NCBI GenBank assembly: GCA_012719125.1
Contig: JAAYAY010000269.1
Location: 1-64,000, forward strand
Direction: 5' to 3'
DNA length: 64,000 bases
Source: Planctomycetaceae bacterium
GTDB lineage: Bacteria > Planctomycetota > Planctomycetia > Pirellulales > Thermoguttaceae
A model generated the notes under the pieces. The model did not search any database. It was not told the DNA's origin and saw nothing but the letters and a program-made list of their open reading frames with translations. Position 1 is the stretch's first letter; each line of letters begins with the position of its first letter. This document shows, one piece after another, positions 8,527 through 18,484 of this stretch. The translations under genes were made by a program, and so were the position numbers.

Positions 8527-8872
8527 AATTCCTCCTGCATCCTCAATAAAGTCTTGTTCCTGTTATCCTGAACCGCCGTATGAGGGCCACACGCTTGGCG
8601 GTGGAGTGTTTTCGGGGTTGCGGAGGAATTCTTCTGCCCGCTATTGGGAAGTCAAGGCCTTGCATATTCGGCAAGAACCCAGCACATTGGGGCGAGCGCT
8701 GCTTGCTGTGGAAAGGCCCGGGAGGGCGCGTTTCCGAACCGGTCGTCATCACCCTTCGGCAGGGAGGCGGACAGCTTGGCGACTCGTGGTCGGAAACAGA
8801 AGATGCGATTTCCTCGCCCCCATTCGACGTCTGAGAGAACTCTATTTTGCGAGAAAGCCTGAACGAATACCT
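8527..8872. other. 346-bp divergent intergenic region
   Basis: This region lies between the divergent cysteine-rich protein gene and the HAD phosphatase gene. I see the Shine-Dalgarno sequence of the cysteine-rich gene at its left end. No convincing ORF, hairpin or RNA gene is visible. Promoters for both flanking genes should lie here, but I cannot point to a clear -35/-10 pair. Confidence 0.5.
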
Positions 8873-9778
8873 ATGAGTGAAGCAACCCATGAAGCGGATT
8901 ATCGGGCGACCGTCACTTCCAACGAGACACTTGGATTCCTGCCCGGCACACGAATCGAACTGGCTCGCCGCCACGACGTCCGCCCAACTCCCGAACACTT
9001 CGTCTTCGATTTCGACGGCACGCTGAGCCTAATTCGTGAGGGTTGGCCCGAGGTGATGGTGCCCATGATGGTCGAATTCCTGCAGGAAACCGGCACGACC
9101 GAGACGGCCCAGGAACTGTTCGATCTGGTGCACACCTTCGTGATGGAGTTGAACGGCAAGCAGACGATCTACCAGATGATCCGCCTCGCCGAAGAAATCA
9201 GCCGACGCGGCGTCTCCCCTCTCGAACCAGTCGACTACAAGAACCTTTACCACCAGCGTTTGATGGATCGAATTACCGAGCGGCGCGAGGCCTTGCGAAG
9301 CGGCAAGACCCCGCCGGAGGACATGCTCGTCCCCCATTCGTTCGGTCTGCTGCAGGCATTGCAGCAACGGGGGGCCGAGCTCTACCTGGCGAGCGGCACC
9401 GACGAGCAGTATGTCCGCGAAGAAGTCGAACTGCTGGGGCTCGACACCTATTTTGGACCGCACGTCTACGGAGCCGTCGACGATTTCAAGACCTTCTCGA
9501 AGGCCATGGTAATCCGTCGAATTCTCGACGAGAACCGGGTCGACGGAACTCGACTCGTGGGGTTCGGCGACGGGTACGTGGAGATCATGAATGTGAAGGA
9601 GGCCGGCGGCACGGCGGTGGCCGTTGCCAGCGACGAGGCGGGCCGGAGCGGCAATCCCGATCCCTGGAAGCGGCAGCGACTGCTCGGCGTGGGGGCCGAC
9701 CTGGTCATCCCCGACTATCAGGACACGCCGGCCCTCGTTGAGTTTCTCTGGAACGAACGGGAGTATGCCGCGTTATGA
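8873..9778 (+). CDS. HAD-superfamily phosphatase
   Basis: The product has 301 residues. HAD motif I is FDFDGTLS (about residues 45-52), motif II is the SGT in YLASGTDEQY, and motif IV is GFGDGYVEI. A helical cap (about 60-165) lies between motifs I and II. The frame is open well upstream, but the ATG at 8873 (MSEATHEADY) gives a compact HAD protein; upstream reading would add about 130 low-complexity residues. Its end overlaps the next gene (ATGA at 9775), so it and the PfkB kinase probably serve one pathway. A phosphatase plus RfaE-like kinase resembles the GmhB/HldE steps of ADP-heptose synthesis, but the motifs here are not specific enough to call GmhB. The substrate is unknown. Confidence 0.85.
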   Translation: MSEATHEADYRATVTSNETLGFLPGTRIELARRHDVRPTPEHFVFDFDGTLSLIREGWPEVMVPMMVEFLQETGTTETAQELFDLVHTFVMELNGKQTIYQMIRLAEEISRRGVSPLEPVDYKNLYHQRLMDRITERREALRSGKTPPEDMLVPHSFGLLQALQQRGAELYLASGTDEQYVREEVELLGLDTYFGPHVYGAVDDFKTFSKAMVIRRILDENRVDGTRLVGFGDGYVEIMNVKEAGGTAVAVASDEAGRSGNPDPWKRQRLLGVGADLVIPDYQDTPALVEFLWNEREYAAL

Positions 9779-10827
9779 AGACTCTGACCACCGTGCGTAC
9801 CGAGCGAATTGACGAGATCCTGGCTGGCTTCGACCGCTTGCGGATCGCCGTGTTGGGCGACTTCTTCCTCGACAAGTACCTCGATATCGATTCGGGACTG
9901 GCGGAAGTGAGCATCGAAACCGGCAAGATGGCCCACCAGGTCGTCGGCGTCCGCCACAGCCCCGGCGCAGCAGGGACGATCGTCTGCAACCTGGCTGCCC
10001 TGGGGGTAGGCACCCTTCATGCCGTCGGCTTCTGTGGCGACGACGGAGAGGGTTTCGAGTTGCGAAAGGATCTCGAGGCTCTCGCCTGCTCTTCCACCCA
10101 CCTCCACGTCAACGCCCAGCGGAAGACTCCTACCTACCTGAAACCGCGAGACAAGGACCTTCCCGGCCTGGAAGGCGAACACAATCGCTACGACACCAAG
10201 AACCGGCAGCCTACCGGCGAGGCGATCCAGCGGACGATCGTCGCCTCGCTCGACGCGATCCTTCCCCAGGTCGACGCGGTCGTGATCCTCGATCAAGTCG
10301 AGGAGCCCGAATGCGGCGCGGTCACAACCCTTGTGCGCGACGCCCTGGCCGATCGTGCCCGGCGCTGGCCCGGTGTCGTTTTCTGGGCCGACAGCCGCCT
10401 GCGGATCAGGCAGTTTCGCTCGGTGATAATCAAGTCAAACCAGTTCGAAGCGGTCGGCATGGAGAATCCGCCGCCCGGTGCAGAGGTCGATCCTCGGGAT
10501 CTGCTCGAGGCGGTGACGCGCCGGCGCGCCGAGACGGGGGCTCCCATTTGCGTCACTCGGGGCCCGCACGGCATGTACGTGACCGATCCGGAGCCAACCA
10601 TGGTGCCGGGCGTGCAAGTCGCCGGGCCGACGGACCCCACCGGGGCGGGCGATAGCGCCACCGCCGGCGCCGTGGCCGCCCTCTGCGCCGGCGCAACATT
10701 GCCCGAGGCGGCCCTCATCGGGAACCTCGTTGCTTCCGTCACCATCCAGCAACTGGCAACGACCGGCACCGCCAGCCGGCAGCAGGTACGCGAGCGACTG
10801 GCGATGTGGCTTGCCCAACAGCAGTAG
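9775..10827 (+). CDS. PfkB-family sugar kinase, RfaE/HldE kinase-domain-like
   Basis: This 350-residue ribokinase-fold kinase carries the PfkB signature DPTGAGDSATAGA with the catalytic Asp of GAGD. The N-terminal glycine-rich segment (SPGAAGTIVCNLAALG) resembles the PGGAANVA-NLAALG motif of RfaE domain I, the D-glycero-beta-D-manno-heptose-7-phosphate 1-kinase. There is no C-terminal nucleotidyltransferase domain, so it would be a kinase-only version. The start overlaps the HAD stop by 4 nt. A small hairpin follows immediately after the stop codon. In this setting a role in heptose or another LPS/cell-surface sugar is plausible but inferred. Confidence 0.85.
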   Translation: MKTLTTVRTERIDEILAGFDRLRIAVLGDFFLDKYLDIDSGLAEVSIETGKMAHQVVGVRHSPGAAGTIVCNLAALGVGTLHAVGFCGDDGEGFELRKDLEALACSSTHLHVNAQRKTPTYLKPRDKDLPGLEGEHNRYDTKNRQPTGEAIQRTIVASLDAILPQVDAVVILDQVEEPECGAVTTLVRDALADRARRWPGVVFWADSRLRIRQFRSVIIKSNQFEAVGMENPPPGAEVDPRDLLEAVTRRRAETGAPICVTRGPHGMYVTDPEPTMVPGVQVAGPTDPTGAGDSATAGAVAALCAGATLPEAALIGNLVASVTIQQLATTGTASRQQVRERLAMWLAQQQ

Positions 10828-10845
10828 GGTGCGTCTTGACGCACC
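10828..10845. repeat. small perfect hairpin after the PfkB gene
   Basis: GGTGCGT and ACGCACC (7 bp arms) are separated by CTTG and begin directly after the TAG stop of the kinase gene. No U-run follows, so it is not a classical intrinsic terminator; it may be a degenerate repeat or help to stabilise the mRNA 3' end. Confidence 0.6.
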
Positions 10846-10901
10846 TTGAGTCTCTAGAAGGCCTCGCGCGACTCCCGGAAGGACTCGCGCGGTCCTTTAC
10901 C

Positions 10902-10974
10902 CGTCATTCCCGCGAAGGCGGGAATCCAGACACTCCGCAAACGTCACTGGATTCCCGCCTTCGCGGGAATGACG
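10902..10974. repeat. 28-bp perfect inverted repeat of the ATTCCC-GGGAAT (dRS3-like) type
   Basis: Arms at 10902-10929 and 10947-10974 are perfectly complementary over 28 bp with a 17-nt loop. Each arm itself contains an ATTCCCGCGAAGGCGGGAAT palindrome, the pattern of Neisseria dRS3 and of similar small repeats in many proteobacteria. It lies between the convergent kinase and response-regulator genes. It could act as a bidirectional terminator or be a mobile palindromic element. Confidence 0.85.
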
Positions 10975-11042
10975 CTGGGGACGGCCCTCTCGCGACCGTG
11001 TTTCCAGGAATCACGCAAGGCCATTTGATGGGACCGGGAACT

Positions 11043-12458
11043 TCACGCCGATTTTTTCAGCGTGGTCGTCTGGTTGAGCTTGTTGTAGAGAGTCTTGAGA
11101 CTGATCCCCAACTCTTCGGCAACCAGCGGCTTGTTGCCGTTGTGTCGCTCCAGGGCCGCACAGATCGCCTGCATCTCCAATTCGCGGAGCGTGCACGGCT
11201 CGTCGGAGACCGGATCCCGCGCCAGAACCGAGGGGCTTCCGAAACGGCTGGGCAAGTGCTCGGGAAGGATCGGAAGCTCGTCGGCCAAAATCATCGCATG
11301 CTCCACGACGTTGGCCAATTCGCGGACGTTTCCCGGCCATCCATGCGACTTGAGAAGCCGGAGGGTTTCCGGAGCGAAGATGACTGTGTTCTCCGAGATG
11401 CAGGAACGGTATCGTCTCGCCAGGTGATAGGCGAGCAGCGGAATATCGTCGATCCGGTCGCGCAGCGGCGGCAGGTGGATCTCGAAGGTGTTGATCCGGT
11501 ACCAGAGGTCCTCGCGGAATTCCTGGTTCTTGACCATCTCGTCAAGATGGCGATGGGTGGCGCAGACGACGCGGACGTTGCAGGTGAACGGTTCGTTGTC
11601 GCCGACGCGCCGGACTTCGCCGCTCTCCAGAAAACGCAGTAACTTGGCCTGCATGGCTTTCGGCAATTCGCCGATCTCGTCCAGGAACAGCGTACCGCCG
11701 TCGGCCACTTCGAACAGCCCGACCCGGTGCTCGTCGGCCCCGGTGAAGGCCCCTTTACGATGCCCGAACAACTCGCTCTCGATGAGGTTCTCGGGCAAGG
11801 CTCCGCAATTGATGGGCACGAACGGCTTGTCGGCCCGCAGACTCTGATCGTGAAGGGCCCGGGCCACCAGTTCCTTTCCGGTGCCGGTCTCGCCGAGAAT
11901 CAGGATCGTGGAATCGGTGGGGGCGACCTTGCTCAACAGTTGCCGCACGCCGCTCATCCCGCGGGAATCGCCCACCAGGTCCGACCGCCCTTCCAGACGT
12001 TCGAGACGCTGTTTTAAGGCGAGATACTTCTTGGTCAACTCCCGTTTCTCGGCCACCCGTTGCAGAATCGCCCGCAGTTCGATCAACTTGCAGGGCTTCG
12101 TCAAATAGTCGAAGGCCCCGTAGCGGAGGGCCGCCACGGCCGATTCCAGCGAACTCTTGCCGGTCAGGACGATGGCGTCGGTCTCGGGCGCCATTTCCTT
12201 GGCCTTGGCGATGACCTCGATTCCGTTCCGCCCGGGCATGTCGAGATCGACGAGAATGCAGTCGTAAGTGTTCAGTTCCAGGGCGGCCATGGCCTTCTCG
12301 CCGTCCGGGCAGACCGTGACCTCGTGCCCCATCCGCGGCAACTCGAGCCGCATCAGTTCCTGGAGGGATTGCTCGTCGTCGGCAAACAAGAGCCGCAGCG
12401 GCGTGCCGGCCGGACGGCGAGCGGGTTTTGTGTTGTGATCGTGAGTTGTATCGGTCAT
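11043..12458 (-). CDS. sigma-54-dependent response regulator, NtrC family
   Basis: The 471-residue product has a receiver domain (about 22-140; LFADDE acidic pair, phospho-acceptor Asp in ILVDLDMPG, Lys in LTKPC). It then has a sigma-54 AAA+ domain (about 165-400; Walker A GETGTGKE, GAFTGA in HRKGAFTGADE, Walker B GGTLFLDEI) and a C-terminal Fis-type HTH (VAEELGISLKTLYNKL). The GAFTGA loop is intact, so it should activate sigma-54 promoters. ATG 12458 has GGAAGGA about 8 nt upstream and begins 19 nt after the kinase stop, so the two form one operon. The target regulon cannot be read from the window. Confidence 0.95.
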   Translation of the reverse strand: MTDTTHDHNTKPARRPAGTPLRLLFADDEQSLQELMRLELPRMGHEVTVCPDGEKAMAALELNTYDCILVDLDMPGRNGIEVIAKAKEMAPETDAIVLTGKSSLESAVAALRYGAFDYLTKPCKLIELRAILQRVAEKRELTKKYLALKQRLERLEGRSDLVGDSRGMSGVRQLLSKVAPTDSTILILGETGTGKELVARALHDQSLRADKPFVPINCGALPENLIESELFGHRKGAFTGADEHRVGLFEVADGGTLFLDEIGELPKAMQAKLLRFLESGEVRRVGDNEPFTCNVRVVCATHRHLDEMVKNQEFREDLWYRINTFEIHLPPLRDRIDDIPLLAYHLARRYRSCISENTVIFAPETLRLLKSHGWPGNVRELANVVEHAMILADELPILPEHLPSRFGSPSVLARDPVSDEPCTLRELEMQAICAALERHNGNKPLVAEELGISLKTLYNKLNQTTTLKKSA

Positions 12459-12477
12459 GAGCGTATCCTTCCGTGGA

Positions 12478-14079
12478 TCATGCAGCTCGGTGATGATTGG
12501 CATCCTTGTTTTCAACGACCAACGGGAGACGCACCCGGAAAGTGGCGCCTCGGCCGGGCCCCTCGCTGTGCGCTTCGATCTCGCCCCCGTGATCCGAGAT
12601 AATGCGGTGGGTGATCGATAGTCCCAGGCCGGTCCCTTGGCCCACCGCGCGGCGAGTGAAGAACGGCTCGAAGACGTGTTCCAGCACGTCATCCGCCATG
12701 CCGCATCCGTTGTCGGTGAAGGTGAGTTCGGCCAGTCCGCCGTTGCGGCTCAGGTCCACCCGCACGATCCCTTCGCCGTCCTCGACGCAGTCCAGGGCGT
12801 TGGTCAGCAGGTTGAGCACGACTTGCTTGATTTCCTGGGAGTTGACCGAAGCCAGAATCCCCTCGGCGGATTGGAATTCGATCTTCTTGTGCTGGTATTT
12901 GCCGATATGGCCGACCATCTCGATCACGCCGGCCACCACCTCGCTGAGGGCGGTGGTCTGCCGCTTGGACGGGCCGACCCGCGAGAAGTCGAGCAGCTTT
13001 TCCGTAATCCCTTTGCAGCGGAAAGCCTCGTTCTGAATCATTTGCAGGTACTTCTGCATGAGCGGATCGGGCTCGCGACCGTCAAGTGCGTCTTCCAGAA
13101 GGCGGCTTTCGAGCGACTCGGCACACATGGCAATGGACGCCAGGGGATTGTTGATCTCGTGGGCCACGCCCGCAGCCAGGAATCCTACCCCCGCCAGCCG
13201 CTCGCTGCGAACCACCTGCCGGGTCCGTTCGCACACCTGACGGTCCAGGTCGTCGCGAATGTCCTGGAACCGCTGCGTCATATCGTTCATGGCCTCGGCA
13301 AGTTCGGCCATCTCATCTTCGCTGGAAAGATGGATTCGGTAGTCGAAATCCCCGGCCGCCACGCTTCGCGATCCTTCGATAAGAATCCGCAGCGGCTGAA
13401 AGATCCAGCGATAGAACAGATTGATGAACAGGGCAAAGATCAAGCCGGCCAGCACGGCCGAGACCCAGGTCCCCGCCATCAACGTGTGATACTGGCTGCG
13501 CTCCCCCTCCGCAAACCCGGTGAATCGATCGTAGAGATAGGTCGGCAGTTCATTCGCCAACTGCTGCAGTTTCTGCATCTCGTCGCTGAGAGCGTTGATC
13601 CGCATGTCGTCCGTCGTCCAGTCGCCGTCGTTCTGGAAACGGTGGATCTGCTCCAGGCACATGCCGATCTTGCTGACCGTTTCCCACTCCTGGCGATTGT
13701 CCGCCATCCCGGAATCGGCCGCAAAATGCTCCTCGAGCTTCTCGCGGTAGTCGGCCAGCGTCTCCTCCACGTTCTTCACGCCATCGCGAAACTGGCCGCG
13801 AACGCGGAAAGTCCCCACCAGATCGCATCCCGTGTCGGTTGCCGGAAACGGGTTCGCCCGCCTTCCCCGCAATTCGCCCAACAGAATCCGCAGATCGGCA
13901 ACGTCGCTGCTCAGCTTGTTGGCCAGCGGAAGCTCTTTCGATCGCCAGCTAAGCCCCTTCACAATCGACCGGTAGCGGTGCGTGCTCACCAGGCCGCTGC
14001 CGGCCAGGATGGCCACGCACAGCACCAGCAGACCGAGACTCACCAGGAACTTAACGCGAATGGGCCACTTGGACAGCAA
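12478..14079 (-). CDS. membrane sensor histidine kinase, NtrB/AtoS-like
   Basis: The 533-residue kinase has one N-terminal membrane helix (about 9-30), a periplasmic segment of about 170 residues, a second helix (about 208-230) and a HAMP linker. It then has HisKA with the phospho-His in GVAHEINNPL, and a HATPase domain with NALDCVEDGEG, DNGCGMADD and GTGLGLSITH. The start is a TTG at 14079 supported by AAGGAGG six bases upstream. It is the cognate partner of the following NtrC-type regulator by adjacency. The periplasmic part looks helical and has no recognised ligand-binding signature, so the signal is unknown. Confidence 0.93.
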   Translation of the reverse strand: MLSKWPIRVKFLVSLGLLVLCVAILAGSGLVSTHRYRSIVKGLSWRSKELPLANKLSSDVADLRILLGELRGRRANPFPATDTGCDLVGTFRVRGQFRDGVKNVEETLADYREKLEEHFAADSGMADNRQEWETVSKIGMCLEQIHRFQNDGDWTTDDMRINALSDEMQKLQQLANELPTYLYDRFTGFAEGERSQYHTLMAGTWVSAVLAGLIFALFINLFYRWIFQPLRILIEGSRSVAAGDFDYRIHLSSEDEMAELAEAMNDMTQRFQDIRDDLDRQVCERTRQVVRSERLAGVGFLAAGVAHEINNPLASIAMCAESLESRLLEDALDGREPDPLMQKYLQMIQNEAFRCKGITEKLLDFSRVGPSKRQTTALSEVVAGVIEMVGHIGKYQHKKIEFQSAEGILASVNSQEIKQVVLNLLTNALDCVEDGEGIVRVDLSRNGGLAELTFTDNGCGMADDVLEHVFEPFFTRRAVGQGTGLGLSITHRIISDHGGEIEAHSEGPGRGATFRVRLPLVVENKDANHHRAA

Positions 14080-14258
14080 GGGCGACCTCCTTGTCGCTCG
14101 CTCGTTGCATCATGCGGGAACAGCCGGATCGCAGAACATCGCGACGGCGACACAGTCTACCATCCTTCCGGGAAGAATAACAAGAAAGGTTGGGTGATCC
14201 AGGAAGACTGGGGTCTCTTGGTATGCCCCAACACCACCCTATTCGGACCGCCGATCGA

Positions 14259-15449
14259 CTACTTCACAAAAGCTTCTATACGATCGAAGGCGGCTTCCAG
14301 GTTCGCCATGCTGGTGGCAAACGAAGCCCGGGCGTAGCCTTCCGTGCCGAAGGCCGAGCCCATGACCATGCCGACCTTCTGCTGGGCAAGCAGTTCCAGG
14401 CACCACTCTGTGGAGGTATCGATCTGCCGATTGCCGTATTTGCGTCCAAGATGCTCGCTGATATTGATGAACGCATAAAAAGCCCCGGTCATGTTGGCAC
14501 AGCTCAGCCCGGGGATATCCGAAATCCGCTGCTGCACAAAATCGCGCCGCTTGGCAAATGCCGACAGCATCTCGGCCACGCACTCTTGCGGTCCCTTGAG
14601 AGCCGCCAGGGACGCGTATTGGCTGACGCTGCACGGGCACGAGGTCTCCTGGCTTTGCAGGTCGTCCATGGCCTTCGCCACGTTCGCCGGCGCCATCGCC
14701 CAGCCGATCCGCCAACCGGTCATGGCGTAGGTCTTGCTCACGCCGTTAACAACGACACAACGGTCCTGCAACCCCGGACGGACCGTCGGAAAACTCGCAA
14801 ATCGGCTGCCGCCGTAAACCAGCCGTTCGTAGATCTCGTCGGCCACGACGGTCAGTTTCTTCTCGAGTACCACATCGGCCAGCGCCCCCAAATCGTCGGG
14901 AGAATACATCGTGCCCGTCGGATTCGAGGGGCTGCAGAGGAGCAAGACCTTGGTTTTGGCGGTGATTGCCGCGCGAAGCGCCTCGGGAGTCAGTCGGAAG
15001 TCGTCTTCTTGCCTGGTCTGGACGATGACCGGCACGGCCCCGGTCAACTTGACCAACTCTGCGTAGCTGACCCAGTAGGGCGCCGGAATGATCACCTCGT
15101 CGCCCGGATTCAGCAGGACCGTGAACACGTTGTGGAGCGAGTGCTTCGCACCGTTGGAGACCACCACTTGCGTGGGGGCGTATACCAACCCGTGCGTCGC
15201 CTGGTAGGCCTCGACAATCGCCTTCCTGAGTTCGGGCAGGCCGCCGGACTGGGTGTAGTGCGTATGGCCCGCCTCCATGGCCTCCAGGGCGGCCTGGCGG
15301 ATGTGAAGCGGCGTATCGAAATCGGGCTCTCCGAGACTGAGGTCGTAGACCGTCTCACCCCGAGCCTTCAACTCCTTGGCCTTCGTGGCCATGGCGATGG
15401 TGGCAGAAGGTTCCAGGGCTTGAACAATGCGTGAAATGCTCAAGGACAT
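14259..15449 (-). CDS. class I/II pyridoxal-phosphate aminotransferase (aspartate aminotransferase-like)
   Basis: This 396-residue enzyme of fold-type I carries SLGEPDFDTP near the N-terminus, a CSPSNPTGTMY segment, ADEIYERLVY, the PLP lysine in VSKTYAMTGWRIG and a C-terminal arginine in the YARASFATS region. These fit the I-gamma aspartate/prephenate aminotransferase subgroup. It would transfer amino groups between aspartate (or another amino acid) and 2-oxoglutarate in the cytoplasm. The start at 15449 (MSLSISRIVQ) gives the family's usual N-terminus; the frame is open 46 codons further upstream without family-like sequence. It stands alone, with no co-transcribed gene. Confidence 0.9.
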   Translation of the reverse strand: MSLSISRIVQALEPSATIAMATKAKELKARGETVYDLSLGEPDFDTPLHIRQAALEAMEAGHTHYTQSGGLPELRKAIVEAYQATHGLVYAPTQVVVSNGAKHSLHNVFTVLLNPGDEVIIPAPYWVSYAELVKLTGAVPVIVQTRQEDDFRLTPEALRAAITAKTKVLLLCSPSNPTGTMYSPDDLGALADVVLEKKLTVVADEIYERLVYGGSRFASFPTVRPGLQDRCVVVNGVSKTYAMTGWRIGWAMAPANVAKAMDDLQSQETSCPCSVSQYASLAALKGPQECVAEMLSAFAKRRDFVQQRISDIPGLSCANMTGAFYAFINISEHLGRKYGNRQIDTSTEWCLELLAQQKVGMVMGSAFGTEGYARASFATSMANLEAAFDRIEAFVK

Positions 15450-16020
15450 GACGACGGGCTCCGTTGCAGATCTCGGGGGGAAGGGGCGATAGGAATGGTC
15501 ACGCGCCAGCGCGGCAAACGAGCGGAAGCCTTGCGGCAGATGCGCCCCGTGCGGCACGGTTGGCGGCCGGCGCGATGAACTGGACAATCATAGTGCTTTC
15601 CAGGTTCTCTTCCAAGTGGGTCGAGGGCGTTTAGCCCCCGGAATGAGGCGTTTTCCGGGGCACTTTGCCGGGGACCCTGCGATCTGCCGCTGTCCCTCTC
15701 TTTCTCCCCGAAGCGAATCGGGGAGCAAAGGTCGAGCCGCCAGTTCCGGGGACTCGAAAAATGGGCGGATGGATAGATCGACGGCCCTCACTTCTGTACC
15801 AGGGTGCAATCCCAAAGCGGGGCAAGCCCGCAACCCAACCTTCACGAACATGCGCGCACCATGCGCACAAGTCCGGCAAAAGGACTCTAAACTGCTCTCG
15901 GACCGATCCCCGGACTCGTGGTATGATCTCCACGACATTCTGGTTGCGGAGTGGCATATTCAGGTCCAATCGGGTGATTTTGGTCAGAAGGCCTTGTCAG
16001 AAAGCCGGGAGAAGGGAACC
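15450..16020. other. 571-bp divergent intergenic region with two palindromes
   Basis: The gap lies between the divergent aminotransferase and the small membrane protein gene. It contains two perfect 8-bp hairpins: CCCCGGAA/TTCCGGGG at 15636-15660 and CTCCCCGA/TCGGGGAG at 15704-15725. ORFs crossing this area have no family-like sequence and I read the region as non-coding. A TATGAT hexamer at 15922-15927 could be a -10 box for the downstream gene, but no good -35 precedes it. Confidence 0.5.
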
Positions 16021-16208
16021 ATGGGAACGTGGGACATAGTCTTGCTGGTAGTTGCCGGATACGTGGCGACATTCGGACTGGCGCGGCTCATGACCCAACG
16101 TCGCCAGCACCTGATCGAGCGGTTCCGGGAGCAGATGGAGCAAAGCGAGCCCAACTCCACTCCCGACAAATCGTCCTCGTCCGCGCCCCAGAGACGCCAA
16201 GCAGCTTG

Positions 16209-16209
<1 letters not shown>
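16021..16209 (+). CDS. small single-pass membrane protein upstream of miaB
   Basis: This 62-residue protein starts MGTWDIVLLVVAGYVATFGL, with one membrane helix (about residues 4-22) followed by a basic, then polar C-terminal tail rich in Ser, Gln and Pro. A purine-rich GGAGAAGGGAA lies just before the ATG. Its TGA overlaps the miaB ATG by one base (TGATG), so the two are translationally coupled. I do not recognise a family. The coupling and good ribosome-binding site make it likely to be real, but its function is unknown. Confidence 0.7.
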
Positions 16210-17633
<1,424 letters not shown>

Positions 17634-17684
17634 TCGTCTTGCCGCAAGAACCTCCGGCCACAGATGGCAACCTATGCGTTCGGG

Positions 17685-17975
17685 TCAGCGTCCCTCCCAG
17701 AAACGCGGCTCTCGCTTCGCGTGCGCTACCGCGATCACTACCACCCGCTCAACTTCCTCGCGGAATATCACTCGGAACGGATAGCGTCGCATCAGGTAGA
17801 ATCGATGCCTGTCATCGCACGGTGGAAATCGTTTCGGTTCCTCTCGAATGGTCTGAAGAGCTCGTTCAAACTCTGCCTCAAACCCTTCGGCAGCCGAAAC
17901 GCTCCTTTCCGCATACCAGGTCAACGCTTCTGTGAAATCGTCCTCCGCTGCTGACGCGATGACGACCCTAATCAT
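17685..17975 (-). CDS. ParE/RelE-superfamily toxin
   Basis: The 96-residue product begins MIRVVIASAAEDDFTEALTW and has the ParE/RelE layout: N-terminal helices with a WYAERS segment, a PKRFPP turn, then RRYPFRVIFRE and a final strand before AHAKREPRFW. ParE toxins poison gyrase and RelE-like ones cut mRNA; the sequence does not let me choose. ATG 17975 overlaps the antitoxin gene by 8 nt, the usual order with the antitoxin first. The pair lies on the strand opposite miaB. Confidence 0.88.
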   Translation of the reverse strand: MIRVVIASAAEDDFTEALTWYAERSVSAAEGFEAEFERALQTIREEPKRFPPCDDRHRFYLMRRYPFRVIFREEVERVVVIAVAHAKREPRFWEGR

Positions 17976-18204
17976 CGAGCCCGGCCTTTCGTCTCGCACG
18001 TTTTCTGACTTCCGACCAGGGCGCGACTGTCATGCTACCCTCGTCGAGTTCCTGGGAACGTCGTTGGATCTCTGTAAGCCATTCTTGGCTCGGAAGGTGC
18101 CAGTCTTCCGGCGAAACACTGTCCCAGAGGGCTTCCATGAGCTGTATTCGTTCCTCGGCTGGAAGATCGCACGCGGAATGTAGAACTTCGTGAAAGGTGG
18201 ACAT
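17968..18204 (-). CDS. addiction-module antitoxin (putative addiction module component type)
   Basis: The 78-residue product (MSTFHEVLHSACDLPAEERI start) has the short helical pattern LPAEERIQLMEALWDSV followed by WLTEIQRRSQEL and a Trp-containing GSMTVAPWSEVRKRAR tail. This is the common composition of antitoxins annotated as putative addiction module component (TIGR02574-like). It precedes the ParE-like toxin gene with an 8-nt overlap. It should bind and neutralise the toxin and autoregulate the operon, as is usual for type II systems. Confidence 0.85.
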   Translation of the reverse strand: MSTFHEVLHSACDLPAEERIQLMEALWDSVSPEDWHLPSQEWLTEIQRRSQELDEGSMTVAPWSEVRKRARRKAGLDD

Positions 18205-18314
18205 GACGGCCCCCAAGAATCTCACTCAGATATCGGTTTCCAAAATCAAGTCTACCAGAATCATGCCAATGGGTGGTAGACTGGCGTTTGCAGCTCTGGC
18301 AACACCGATCTGAA

Positions 18315-18351
18315 AGACCCCAGCTCAGCTAACTCACCCAGATTGGGGTCT
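18315..18351. repeat. short inverted repeat between the antitoxin gene and glnE
   Basis: AGACCCCA (18315-18322) pairs with TGGGGTCT (18344-18351) around a 21-nt loop. It lies in the divergent region between the toxin-antitoxin operon and glnE. No U-run follows. Confidence 0.45.
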
Positions 18352-18484
18352 GGCGATGTTCTGGTGCCTGCCTAACCATCAGCCCACCCTCTTGAGGGAA
18401 TTGGCGGTACGGGGTCAATCTGTCGACAATTGCTAGTAGTCGCCCTGATTCTCCGCCTCAACCCGTCCTCCGATCGGGATACCC

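Noticed and set aside
12637-14337. Plus-strand frame of about 566 codons opposite the histidine kinase
   Set aside because: The minus strand holds all kinase motifs (HAMP, HisKA, HATPase); the plus frame holds none.
15616-16020. Upstream extension of the small membrane protein gene
   Set aside because: The extension has no family-like sequence, crosses two palindromes, and the ATG at 16021 has the ribosome-binding site.
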